Assembly: GCF_000002425.4 (NCBI RefSeq)
Contig: NC_037267.1
Span: 10,243,398 to 10,307,397 of the forward strand
Direction: 5' to 3'
From: Physcomitrium patens
Taxonomy: Eukaryota; Streptophyta; Bryopsida; Funariales; Funariaceae
Length of the DNA: 64,000 nt
Below the pieces are notes generated by a model. That model ran no database searches, was not told the DNA's origin, and saw only the letters and a list, made by a program, of their open reading frames with translations. A program made the translations under genes and the position numbers. Below, piece by piece: positions 12,944-24,940 of the stretch; position 1 is the stretch's first letter; each line of letters opens with the position of its first letter.

Positions 12944-13341
12944 GTACTAATTTTACATATAATCTGATGTTGATTATCAAATAATTATGACGGTATTGCT
13001 CAATTCGGTGGAAGCAGGCCCTCTCCAGATTTGGTTATGCGTTGCTGTCGATGATGCTTCTAACATGTGGCGAGATTGAGAGCGTGTTGGTTCATGATTA
13101 TTAGCAAAGCAAGTGCGCACATCCTTTCATACGCCGTTTAATTGCGTTTTTAATGGCTGTGGCGGCAGGAAGATGAAAATATGGTCGTCCCTCCTCAAGA
13201 TCTAAATGACGGCATAGAACCAATGGAAGGTTTGTTTCAAAATGCTAGATGATTAGTGTTTCACGATAGTGGATGCGCCCTGCAGCGAAGCATTTGCAAT
13301 TTTTATTGTACAGAAATCGTATATCACGTTAAGTTTGATTT

Positions 13342-13377
<36 letters not shown>

Positions 13378-16300
13378 CCTGAATCAGCTATGGGAAAACA
13401 TTGGTTCATTGATGGTCGATTTACTGGGGCAACACGCTCTGCTACATGTAACACTGTTTATGACGACCCAATCTGTGTAGGTCACGGTGAGAGCGTTGCG
13501 ACAGTGGAGAACCAGCCCGTTGACGATCACATAGGAAAATTTACATGGACTTTAACAAATTTTGGGAAACTATCCGTGAGGAAGCACTATTCGGACCCGT
13601 TTGTTGTTGGAGGCTACAAATGGTATGTGCGCAGGGTAGCAAATCTTCATTTAAGTAGTACATGCGACGAATTGCTGAATGTCAGTTGAATGCTTGTGAG
13701 TAATCAGGAGTTGCTGGTGCCCGTGTGCAGGCGAGTTTTGTTATTTCCAAGAGGGAATAACGTGGATCAACTTTCTATATATTTAGATGTTGCTGACTCG
13801 AACCAACTGCCGAGTGGCTGGACCAGATTTGCACATTTTAACTTGGCTGTTCTTAATCAATATGAACCCAAGATGTCTGTTCGGAAAGGTTTGGCGTTAC
13901 TTGCCTGCTTATTGTTTTACTTGTTTGTTTCGATGATTTTCAGGTGTCTACAGTGCTGCGATAAATTTAGGTTTCGCTGCGCGTCGTTCATATGAGCTTA
14001 CGAGAATTGAGAGGATTCTTAATTGTATTTATTGTGACAAACGATTTGGTTTGTGGTGAGGTTGGGGGATTCCACGGTCTTATATTTCCCATGGCGACCT
14101 ATTTGCAGATACTCAACATCAGTTCAATGCTCGAGAAAGTGATTGGGGTTTCACCTCATTCATGCCACTACATGAGTTATATGATCTATCGAAAGGTTTT
14201 CTGGTGAATGATACTCTTGTTATAGAAGCTGATGTTAATGCTCCAAAGATGGTGGATTATTGGTCGCATGATTCAAAGAAGGAGACAGGTTTCGTAGGCT
14301 TGAAGAACCAGGGTGCTACGTGCTACATGAATTCGCTTCTTCAAACTTTGTATCATATCCCTTACTTCCGCAAGGTTCCAGTTCCTTCCTCTTTCACTCA
14401 TGTGCAGCCATATAATTCATTTAGCTATAAAGTGCTCACAGTATGTAGTACAAAGTCCTGTTTGTAGTGTATTCTTGTTGCCACCCACGAAAAATGCGGT
14501 GGTCATGATCATATATACTGGTTTCAAATTTGGACAGGCCGTATACCACATGCCTACAACTGAGAATGACGCACCATCTAGCAGCATTCCCCTGGCACTT
14601 CAGAGCTTGTTTTACAAAATGCAGTACAGTGATACCTGCGTTGCCACCAAAGATTTGACGAAGTCTTTCGGATGGGACACTTATGAATCCTTTATGCAAC
14701 ACGATGTTCAGGAACTCAATCGAGTTCTGTGTGAGAAGCTAGAGAATAAAATGAAGGTTTGCCTCTCCTTTTCATATGTACTTTTTCCACGCTCGGAAAC
14801 CCAGAGCTGGTCGTGACAGTTTAGACCTGATATGGCCCACTGACTGAGGTGATATTGTGTTCGTTGATATGTTGTAGAAAAGGCTACATGAGGTTATCCG
14901 AAGTAAAAAAAGCTGTGAACTGTTTATGTAGCGTTCTCGGCGTTGTGGCGGTTGTTGTGCGCGTGAATTCAGTTATTGTGCTTGGGTCAATTTGTGAGAA
15001 GTCTAAAATTTCGATTTCCGACTTACGTAGGGCACGGCAGTGGAGGGGACGATACAAAATCTTTTTGAAGGCCATCATATGAATTATATCGAATGCATCA
15101 ATGTCGATTTTAAGTCCACTCGGAAGGAGTCCTATTATGGTACACTTCTTCTGACTTGATTGACTCTAATGTTGTCCCGAGACAACACTGGGCATGTGGC
15201 TTATCATGGTCGGGCTTTGTTGATCTTCCGTACGCTGCTAGATTTCACTTTAATAATATGTGAAGTAAACGTTGGCAGACTTGCAGCTGGACGTAAAGGG
15301 TTGCAAAAATATTTATGATTCATTTGATAAGTATGTGGAAATCGAGAAGATGGAGGGGGAAAACAAGTATCAAGCAGACCAGTTCGGGTTGCAGGATGCC
15401 AAGAAAGGGGTTCTTTTCATTGATTTCCCTCCAGTCCTTCAGTTGCAGTTGAAACGTTTTGAGTACGACTACATGCGAGACAGTATGGTCAAGGTAGGCC
15501 TGGTTTATACTGCGCTGTATCGGCATGCTTGAACAGCTATACGTTAAGAAGTCAAAAACTACCTTCTTTCAAATGATTGCCACCTATAGCACTTAAGGTT
15601 ATTTTTGTCGGTTTATATTGAATCTATTTAGAATACGGTCAGAACATCGTGATTTTGTGCTCCAGCTAGATAGGATTGAGAATTTTGAACAAAGTATGCG
15701 AAGTTGATTGTCTTATTCCGACAGCTGTCCTTCCTGATAAACGCGGTCTGTTCATTGTGCTCTCTTGGTCCTAATAGTCGTACATATAAGTTACCCTTTT
15801 TCTGATCTTCCAGGTCAATGACCGGTACGAATTTCCATTGCAACTTGATCTGGATAAATACGATGGCAAGTATCTGTCTCCTGATGCTGATCGAAGCGTT
15901 CGAAACTTGTACAGCTTGCACAGGTACGCACATGTGTGAAGCTTGCTTCTTCCTTTCGAATAAAAGTTCATGTAATTATTTATTTGTAATGTAGGTGACT
16001 TCCACAATATTATTGAGTTACGGGGCTACTATTTGTGAGGAAATTAGACCTATCACGGCGTTTTATTTGAGCTTGTGTCTGGTTGAGTTATAGAAAATTC
16101 TTTTACTTATCACCGGTGTACTGGCGCGTATGAAATTGATAAATGTGTGTGTTGTTTCAGTGTGCTGGTACATAGTGGTGGAGTACAGGGAGGACATTAT
16201 TATGCTTTCATCAGACCAACTCTGACAAACCAATGGTGAGTTTTGATGCTACTCCAAGAATAATTTTGATTGGGATTGAAGTATTCAAGAATACTTTGGC

Positions 16301-19300
16301 ATCTAATGTATACGTGTGGAAAACCTGACTGTGCATTTACATAAGCACTAATTTTAGAGCATGTACCTCAATGATTTACTCTCTGCATGATGCAGGGTTT
16401 TGTGTTCTGTGCTTGGTCTCTAAAAAAGATGGAGTCGCTTCTTGTGTATCATCTTAGTCTCTAGTTTGTTCAACAGTTAGTTCAATAGTTTTTCATGCCA
16501 TCGAATGAGATTGCCTCGCTTGGGATACTAGGGGAGCCTCGATTGAGAAAAATGACATTGAAATAATTATATTTGATTCAGGTGACATGTTGTTGACTTA
16601 GATTTTGTTTAGGGAATTTAAATCCGATGTGAATTTTAGCTCAGCTGATGGAAGAAGTGTGTCATGACCCCTGTTAGGTACAAGTTTGATGATGAGCATG
16701 TCACTAAAGAGGAAACCAAGAGAGCTCTCGAAGATCAATATGGTGGGGAAGAGGAGGTAACATTCTTCCTCCGGGAATCGGACACAAACTTATTCATCTG
16801 AATATTAATTTTTGCGTTTTGGGTGTGGTATTATTTTAACATGTCTTCGTATAGTCAGCTGCTTCTTTAGGTGCAATCGTTGGTGTACTTGACGCTTGGA
16901 ATCTATTTCATTGGTCACTAAGTTCATTCTTTTTCTTTTCTTTATGTTCGTGGATATATTGCAATCTCTTTGCAGTTGCCGGCACAAAACCCAGCATATA
17001 ACCAGCCAGCATTCAAGTTCACAAAATACTCAAATGCGTACATGCTGGTGTACATCAGAGATTCTGACAAGGACAAAGTTATATGCAACGTGGATGAGAA
17101 AGACATTGCAGAGCATCTGCAGGTAAATCCTTTACTGGAGTTGGAAGTCGGACGTATTGCTCGTTTTCAGGGCTTAGTCATAAAATTTTTACTTCAAATT
17201 TTGTGTTCAAGGCCAGATCTGCTGCAAATTGACGGTCACGTGGTTGAATTCCATTTGGTGACATTGCAGATACGGCTCAAGAAAGAGCAGGGGGAGAAGG
17301 AGAGGAAAAGAAAGGATAAAGCTGAAGCTCATCTCTACACAGTCCTCAAGGTAGTTTTTTTATGTTTTTGTTTTTGTTTTTTTTCTTTTCCCTTTTCCCT
17401 TTTTCCTTTTTCCTTTGATGCGTGAAGGTTGATGCATCCATGATCGCTTGGGACTATCATCCGATGCCAGCATCTATGTTGTTTAGTCCTTGTACATCAC
17501 TGAGTGATTGATTCCACATATTTTGATGTATGGAACTGGTTGCCAACTGCATGACTGACACCTTCTTGGTACAGATTGCCAGGGATGAAGACCTTTCTAA
17601 TCAAATTGGCAAACAACAGTTTTTTGACCTTGTGGACCATGACTCCGTGAAGAGTTATCGTATTAATCAGGAGGTTCCTTTCAAACAATTCAAGGTAATT
17701 CTGTTTTACACTTAAATTTGTCCATTTTCTTATTTGCTTGGAGAGATTGGATGTTAGTGTATGTAGCCATGGTCTTTAACCACCAGTGACTGTTCTTTCT
17801 GTAAGATGATGGTGCTTAGTGCTTGTAGACAGACAATTAATTATGGATTTCTTCTTGTGGACAGGAAGATGTCGCCAAAGAGATTGGTATTCCTGCGAGT
17901 TGCCAGAGGTACTGGCTGTGGGCTCGGCGGCAGAACCATACTTACCGTCCCAATAAGCCATTGACTGAACAAGAGGAAATGGAAACGGTATGAGCATGCG
18001 GAGATCAAATGCATCTTACTCATAATTGGTTCTGCTATCATTGATTTCTCTGCGAGGATTTCTCTTGCAGCGCTTTCTTAGTAGTTTCGGATGTGATTTT
18101 ATATTTAGAATTTATACATGATACCTGTTACCTACCTCTGGGCTTTATTTATCATTTTCTCTGCGTTTGTAGGTGGGTAAACTGAAAGATGCATCAAACA
18201 AAACACACAACGCTGAGTTGAGGCTTTGGTTGGAGGTGAATTATCAGGTAATTATTTTTCTACTTTTGGTAGCTCTGGAATAAGGTTGGAGATTTGTTTT
18301 AGGAACCAATGGTTCTGGTATATCTTATGTTCCCAGTCTATGCTGCTGTTGCGTAGTCTCAAGTTTATCCACACATGGATTACTTTCAGGAGGGTATTCC
18401 AGCACCTGTTCCAGAAAGAACGAAGGAGGATGTTTTGTTGTTCTTCAAGCTCTATAGTCCAGAAAGAGAAGAACTACGGTACGTTATTATTTCTGGCGTA
18501 TATGTGCTTGCAGCGATTATAGCATGCTATGATCCCATCAGTTGTTTTCAAGTACAATCACCCATCTAAGATTGTTTGTGCATCTCTAATATATTGGAAT
18601 GAGGTAGGAATTACAAATGGATTAGTCGTTGATCTTGTATGAGATTCTAGATTCTAGCAGTTTACATTCTTTCTCAGGTTGAACTGAACTGAAATAGCGT
18701 CTTTATATTTCTCAGGTTTGTTGGGAGGCTGTTCGTTAAAGCTAATGGAAGGCCAGTTGATATCCTCGAAAAGTTGAATCAGATGGCTGGTTTTGCAGCA
18801 AATGAAGAGATCAGGCTGTATGAGGTATTCACAAAATATGCTAAATGAATTGGATAAAGCAAGCCTTCGAGTTTCAATCAATTCAGTCACTCTGTTTTGT
18901 ACCGAAATAGTCTGATATTTTTATAGTTTCCAGTTTTAGCTGTGTTAAAATCATTGGCTGGTGGTTCATGATTGCAGGAAATAAAATTTGACCCAACTGT
19001 TATGTGTGAGCATATTGATAAGAAATCGACCTTCAGAGGCAGCCAGGTAGTCAGGCGCACCAATAATATTTTTGGTTTAGTCATTTCGCATCAATTTGTA
19101 AACACTAATGAGGCTTGTCTTACTTTTGTATGTTCAGATTTTTTGTATACAATCAGATGATGACGCAATCTTGACTGAGTTCAATTTTGTGCTTCAATTT
19201 GAAGCGTACCTTGCCTTGAGTAGTAATATCAATTGGTTGATGGACACATGCAGTTGGAAAATGGTGATATCATATGTTACCAGAAAGCTCGCACAAAGGA

Positions 19301-22300
19301 AGAGGAGGCGAAATTTAATTATCCAGATGTGCCATCATTTTTGGAATATGTTTGTAACCGACAGGTACTCAGTTTCTGACGTAAAGTCATCCTTGCTATC
19401 TAATTCTAAATTCTTGGTTAAATGCATGTTGCGCTAGCTAACTTCGTACGGGTTTAAACCTGAGTTCACTTTTGTTCAAAAGGAATTGTAACCTGCAACT
19501 ATTGCTCTTGTCAGGGCACTTTTGCTTTCAAAGAAATATTCTGGATTGCAGTTACTTTATGCTGATGTGGTAGATTTTTCATCTTTGATATTTGTGTGAC
19601 GGGTAATGTGACGAGGTAACTGATGTCCGTGTGTTTGGTGAAGATTGTGCATTTTCGACGCTTGGAGAAGCCCAAAGAGGACGAATTCTGCTTAGAGCTG
19701 TAAGTATCAGAGCAACTCTACTCAGGTGTAAATCCCATCGCATATGTATCAGTGTTTGTTTCATATCCTTGCCGAATTTAAATAGATTTTGGAGAGTATT
19801 GTTTTTCAAGATCATGTTGCAATGCAGATCAAAGCAACACACGTATGATGATGTAGTAGAAAAAGTTGCTAAGAAGCTCGGACTCGAGGATCCTTCAAAA
19901 CTTAGGCTCACGTCACATAACTGTTACTCGCAACAGCCAAAGCCTCAGCCAATAAAATATCGAGGTGTGGAACGGCTCAGTGACATGCTTGGTCATTACA
20001 ACCAGGTAGTATATCATCTTAATTACACACAGCTCATAGCTTTGACCTTGAAGTGGAGCTCTTGTGACTTTTGTCAGCGTGCCGAAGATACTACTCATTA
20101 TTTGACATAATTTTACTTTATATTTACGCCCATGGTTTCTTGTTAGCTTTTCATGATCCTAGATATTTTGTTCACCTTTGGTTCTAACGTTCATTTAAAA
20201 CAATGTTATCATAGCTGTGTACTTGTTTGACCTTATGTTCTGTGGAATACAGATATCAGATATACTTTATTTTGAGACGTTGGATTTGCCGCTTCCCGAG
20301 TTGCAAGGATTGAAGACGTTAAAGATTACCTTCCATAATTCTAAAACTGAGGAGGTACTCAATGGTTTGCATTGGAATGTAAGATGCATCGTTCGGTTCC
20401 TTGGTGCTTCCAGTTCTAAAGTGTATTGTGTTCTTTTCTAAAGAATGTTTTTGCTTGTTTCAGGTATCAACTCACAATGTCAGGTTACCAAAGCAAAGCA
20501 CTGTAGGCGATGTTATCAACGAATTGAAAACTAAGGTAAATAATTTCCATTTTTCATTAACTGAGATTACGTGCAAGTTTCTTCATACTTAATGATGATT
20601 GCTCGAGCACTGAAGTAGTGAGTAGCTTCTACTCTGCCTTTCGGATTATGCTAACTAATGTATTGCAGAACGCTTCCGAATCGCGTCACTTAGTAGTCCA
20701 AGTGAAGTCGGTTTTAAGTAACATTATTTGATTGACAATTTTATTTTGTGAGGGATATTTAACTTGGTTATCATCATGGGTGTTGTTGGTTTTGGTTAAG
20801 GTGGAGCTGTCCAGCCCCAAAGCCGAGTTGAGAATTCTCGAGGTCTTCTACCACAAGATATACAAAGTGAGTGGTGTTTTCACCTAAAACCAAGAGTATG
20901 TCAAGTGTATTTTTACTCGTCATAGTTGGTGCAAGAGTGGTCGGTAAGAAGAATTTTTAGTCAACGTAGTAACAGTCCGGGATTGGTGCAATTGGTCAGA
21001 CAATCATATGATTTGTGTACTTTGGGTTAAGTTGCTATGAAGTTTACTGAGGATCTCGGTTTTTATAGGTTTTCCCTCTAAATGAGAAAATCGAGAATAT
21101 CAATGACCAATACTGGAAATTGCGAGCTGAAGAGGTTTGTCGTTCTGTCTCCTTTTACAGCAAAATCCCATATATTCTAGCCTGTGCAACTGAATTATAG
21201 TTCACTTTGTTTTTATGAGATATGTTCATCATTGGTTGAACTTCATTGGCTGGATTATCATAATGATTAATTTAAGGAGGTGTAGATTCCTGACGAGGAG
21301 AAAGAATTGGGACCTCAAGAACGTGTGATTCATGTTTATCATTTCCTCCGTGATGCCGCTCAAAATCAGATGGTACATAGAATTTAAGCCTTTTCGCTTT
21401 TCAGAATCTTTATCATAATAATTACTATACTAGTTAGTGGCAGATGCTTGCTCTTCATGTATATTGATTGCTGTAGTTATCACACCTTCGCTTTTTGACT
21501 GCGGAAGTACTTGTGCCAATCTGATTACAATTACCTAGATTTTATTTTTGGACTTCTCAATTTGACGTATTTTAGGTGTATGGACTTGGTTGAGCTAGTA
21601 CTCTTTTTAGCTGGCTGCTTTGTAGTCTTCTTGACTGTGATTGTTTGTTACAGCAAGTTGAAAATTTCGGTGAACCCTTCTTTCTGAAAGTGAAGGAGAG
21701 TGAGACCCTAGCATCGATTAAAGCGCGAATTCAAAACAAATTACAAATTCCTGATGATGAATTTTCCAAGGTCTAATTCATTCTGCTTCTAGCATGAAAA
21801 TGACCGTGATATTCCACTACAATGCAATCAGACATTCATGCTTTTTGTAATCTGCATTGTGAGTGTTAGCTAATTGTACGAAGGAACAATTGATGTAATT
21901 CAGTATTAACATATAGCTTTAAAATGATGAATGTATCAAAAATTTCCATTTGTTGTCCTTGTTTTCTCAGTATGTTCTTATGCTCCAGTTTGTTAGCTTG
22001 AGATTTTGAAGCAGGATCTTGAGACATGCGGGACTGAAAACTCTTTCTTTGTGCAGTATAAATTTGCATTTTTGTCGCTTGGCCGACCGGACTACTTGCG
22101 AGACGACGATGTTGTTGCAAGCCGTTTTCAGGTGTGCATATTCATGCGAAACACGCTCGGATTGGTTTTGAACATAGAGATTGTTTAGTTTTTACTATTT
22201 CCCAGGTCATTTTACTACTTAACGATGTTAGATCTGAATTGATTTTTCTTCGTTAATTTTCAGAAAAAAGATTCATACGGTGCTTGGGAATACTATCTGG

Positions 22301-22630
22301 GTTTGGAGCACATTGATTCAGCTCCTAAGCGAGCCCATCAAACTAACCAGGTATCTTCCCCATCTTTGGCTGTAAATTTTATTTATTTGAATTGCCGGAA
22401 GTTATTGCTTTTTCATATCTTGGTATGGCACAGCGAGTCAAGGGTGTATGTCAGATTAGAGGCCTGGGTGGCTTGTTGCTCAATTGAGATGTTTAACATC
22501 AGGTGAGGTCAGGGGAATATAATGACTTTCTTCTTTTTATCTTCGAAATATTGTTTTAATTAAATTGTTTATTTTTATCTTGATGCAGGGTCGTCACAGC
22601 TTTGAGAAGCCTGTGAAAATATATAATTGA
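12793..22630 (+). CDS. UBP12: Ubiquitin carboxyl-terminal hydrolase 12/13 (plant USP7 orthologue)
   Basis: A spliced gene predicted to encode 1107 residues, close to the 1116 of Arabidopsis UBP12. The protein is a cysteine protease that removes ubiquitin from substrates. In plants, UBP12/13 act in the nucleus and cytoplasm on chromatin, circadian, hormone and growth regulators (family knowledge). Visible domains are MATH (about residues 47-172), the USP catalytic core (about 187-511) and tandem ubiquitin-like folds (about 520-1107). The Cys box GLKNQGATCYMNSLLQ contains Cys198. The His box SGGVQGGHYYAF contains His445, and Asp462 lies in KFDDE; the His-Asp spacing of 17 equals that of human USP7. 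The C terminus KPVKIYN matches the plant family. The start MAPPLD followed by EDEN matches the family N terminus, and an upstream in-frame stop is present. Reading frame is kept across all 31 exons, so the gene looks functional. UBP12 and UBP13 are Arabidopsis duplicates, so the symbol stands for the pair. Confidence 0.95.
12912..12942 (+). repeat. Poly(T) tract in intron 1 of UBP12/13
   Basis: A run of about 31 T residues roughly 100 bases into intron 1. It is far longer than an ordinary plant polypyrimidine tract and is more than 200 bases from the acceptor at 13169. Confidence 0.95.
13345..13377 (+). repeat. Poly(T) tract in intron 2 of UBP12/13
   Basis: A run of about 33 T residues in intron 2, about 100 bases upstream of the inferred acceptor at 13481. 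It is similar in length to the run in intron 1, but the surrounding sequences differ. Confidence 0.95.
13540..14235 (+). other. MATH (TRAF-like) domain segment of UBP12/13
   Basis: Exons 3 to 5 encode KFTWTLTNF, VRKHYSDPFVVGGYKW, LLFPRGNNVDQLSIYLDVAD, GWTRFAHF and ARESDWGFTSFMPLHEL. This is the complete MATH fold, residues about 47-172. In USP7 the domain binds substrates through short peptide motifs. Three introns split or border it. Confidence 0.93.
14288..17056 (+). other. USP catalytic domain segment of UBP12/13
   Basis: Exons 5 to 12 encode the C19 peptidase core. The catalytic cysteine codon is at 14321-14323 (residue 198). The histidine lies in exon 10 (residue 445) and the aspartate in exon 11 (residue 462). 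Other hallmarks seen are SFMQHDVQELNRVL, DFPPVLQLQLKRFEYD and YMLVYIR near the end of the fold. All catalytic residues are present. Confidence 0.95.
17057..22630 (+). other. C-terminal ubiquitin-like domain region of UBP12/13
   Basis: Exons 12 to 31 encode the USP7-type C-terminal region (ICP0-binding and USP7_C2 families, ubiquitin-like folds 1-5). Recognisable stretches are RYWLWARRQNHTYRP, VLLFFKLYSPE, RRLEKPKEDEF, LGLEDPSKLRLTSHNCYSQQ, LPLPELQGLKTLK, QSTVGDVINELKTK and WEYYLGLEHID. In animal USP7 the last ubiquitin-like folds and the tail activate the catalytic core. The conserved IYN ending suggests a similar constraint here, which is an inference. Confidence 0.92.
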
Positions 22631-23640
22631 GAAGTATATAATTAATCCGTGAACGTTAGGAAGATGTGGGTGGAGAGCACGAAACCTCTTTCAGGAGTCC
22701 GCCCCTGCCACTTTAGGATTTTCCGTACGAGGTGGATCTGGTATTGTTGTGTACGTAGTGGGAGTGGATCTAGGCTGGCGAAGGATTTGAATCACACTGC
22801 GGTATGTTATCATCGCCCATCCTATCTTCTATTTAACTGGATGCAGGTATTTTGAGGCCAGGCACTACCTTTACCTCCACCTTGAGGTCTTTAGTGCATG
22901 GCTGTGTAGAGAGAGATGCACCTGTATTTACAAATGGTGACAAACTTTCATTTGTGAACTTCGTCCCGCTTTTTACGCTTAGAAATAAGTTGGGTGTTTT
23001 TGGTCCTTCTTCCCCTATCTCTCCCTCGTCTTCTCTTTGTGCATGGGCTGAGTTTCAGTGGTCAGTTTGCATGTATATGCTCTATTTGCTCTTGTACAAA
23101 AGTTCATGCCAGGCACTTAGTGTTCGTGCCATGTTTTGTACTTAAAGTATTTTTACAAGCTAAAGTTTTACCTTTTCACGTTGAGTCAACATCTTTCAAT
23201 GTTTTTTGTGATGGTATTCTCTTTTACAATAACATTGGTAAGAGAAAGGAGGTTCTTTTAGAAGCAAATTACTGTAAGGAATCTGATTACTGAGTTGATT
23301 CCGATGTGGTTGAACACATTTCGCGTTTTTCGATAACGAGTTCCATGCTCAATTTTTTTACTCACCATCGCTAAACCTCCAAGTATATCCGATCGTGTTT
23401 CGATCTAAAAGTGAAGTGGTATTTGGTCATTCCAAAAGGGACTCCGACTCTGGAACTTTTGATGATGGCTGACCTGGATTTGATCCCTAGTGTGACATTC
23501 CTGAGTACATCGATCCTGGGTTCGGCGACCCTGAAGTTAAAATCGTTGACGTCAAATTCAGCTTCGAATACACCCAATACAGGGGAGCAGATATTGTTGG
23601 CCTAGTATCCATTCGAGATTGCATCCAACCGGCCGGACTG
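22631..23640 (+). other. Probable 3' UTR and downstream flank of UBP12/13
   Basis: This stretch keeps the gene-like base composition for about 1 kb past the stop codon, before the DNA becomes AT-rich. No polyadenylation site can be fixed, because plant signals are weak. A GTATGT...CAG pair at about 22802-22846 could be a very short 3' UTR intron, but it is speculative. Open frames of 60-100 residues on both strands have no recognised similarity. Confidence 0.5.
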
Positions 23641-24489
23641 GGTATCTCGAGTTGAAATAAGTTTAGTATTATTAGCCCACGTGAACGAAGTCTATTGAGT
23701 ACAGTAGGGTAGTAACTGAGTCCAAAACTGGATACAATACACAGCTTTGCTTTGAATTAGAATGACGCCTTGCGAAACTTGAATCTAATAAAGTAAGAAC
23801 CAGATAAATCACGCTAAAAATGATTCAATTTTTAGTATTACTTCTGGTCCAAGTGAGATAGTGTGCAAGCTGACATTGCAAGACTATATTTAAAAAATGG
23901 GATATTTTTTTGTGATTGATTATGAGTTGTTTGGCTAGTTTTTGTACTAAAGCTCTGAGAATGTTTATTAAGGTTTGATCTTATTTTTGTTGGTTTGTGA
24001 AAAGGATATGATGAGAACATGGTATGTGTTACACAAATTAACAGGGATTAATGGCATGTTCTGTTTGAATGATTGTTTCACTTTATAACATATTCCTAAA
24101 AATACAATAAAACAGGAGAATTATTGTCATTATTATTATTATTATTATTAATTATAAAATATGATTAAATTGTTGACGAAACTGTGTATGTTTTACTGTT
24201 CTAACTTTTTAAAATACTCTAGGATGGAGCATGTTCTTGGGATTTTTATTCTTCAAATTTTGATTTTTGGTCTTGTAGGTTTCTTAGTATATTTAAGGCT
24301 AAAAGGAACTTCTATTCCAATATGTTCTATTAAATTTTTATACTTGTAGCTTTGGTGGTTGCCTTCTAAAGATATTGTCTGGATTCCAAGTTATTTTATT
24401 TAATTATATTTATTTTAATGACTTTGAAATAAAAAATTGTTATGTTTTTGTACAAGTTATAAGTTATATAGAATTTTAGTACTAACAAC
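23641..24489. other. AT-rich spacer
   Basis: Transition from gene-like to desert composition. A short (ATT)n run lies near 24130-24150. No gene or element was recognised. Confidence 0.5.
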
Positions 24490-24940
24490 AACAAAAAACA
24501 TCAAAGACATCTTAAAATGGTATTAAAGCAATTGATAATGGATAGACTTAGGTTGCATCCAAATAAGTATAGTTTCTTTTATTCACATGAAGAATACTTA
24601 AAGCATATGATTTATTTATTTGGATTTAGTGTGCTAAAATTTAGGGCAAAGGCTTTGACAAGTATTCCAAAATCCAATGATGTGAGTTGATCATAGAATT
24701 TTTTTTATATTATCCAATTATTATAAAAAGCTTATTATAAATATTAGCCACATAGTTAAATCTTTAATTATGCTTGTAAGAAATAATCAACAATAGATAT
24801 GTAATAACGAAGAAGAAGCAATATTTATAGTGCATAAAGCTAGGTTGGTTAGTACAACAATTATAAAGAAACTACATCAATTTCATACAAATTAGAATAC
24901 TTCACACATTCAAGCTATTTTTACTCAAATAAATGATGAA
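24490..24940 (+). pseudogene. Small Ty3/gypsy reverse transcriptase remnant (G6)
   Basis: The plus-strand translation near 24500-24690 reads HLKMVLKQLMMDRLRLHPNK, then YSFFYSHEEYLKHMIYLFGF and IPKSNDVS. This is the segment following the YLDD site in gypsy RT (the family usually reads YLGHMI and IPKP). The wording differs from the chromoviruses in this window, so it is a separate lineage. Only this small piece can be identified. It is decayed and has no LTRs in view. Confidence 0.72.

Larger units (their letters stand above)
12793..22630 (+). other. UBP12: Exon map of the UBP12/13 gene
   Basis: Coding exons inferred from family protein similarity and GT-AG sites: 12793-12810, 13169-13229, 13481-13622, 13731-13888, 14109-14374, 14538-14756, 15031-15139, 15279-15493, 15814-15923, 16161-16235, 16678-16756, 16976-17122, 17270-17350, 17575-17694, 17865-17987, 18173-18247, 18390-18478, 18716-18824, 18978-19046, 19254-19364, 19644-19699, 19828-20005, 20253-20354, 20464-20535, 20801-20866, 21069-21134, 21286-21372, 21654-21770, 22057-22131, 22264-22350, 22589-22630. 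They total 3324 bases, a multiple of three, and the phases agree at each junction. The first three exons are the least certain because the N terminus is less conserved. Introns are about 95-450 bases long. Confidence 0.88.

Noticed and set aside
22802-22846. Short intron in the 3' UTR of UBP12/13
   Set aside because: The GT...AG pair is only 45 bases apart, shorter than usual plant introns, and nothing else supports it.
23371-23605. Open frames of 64-68 codons on both strands after UBP12/13
   Set aside because: Neither peptide resembles a known family and each is the shadow of the other; kept only as unassigned downstream sequence.
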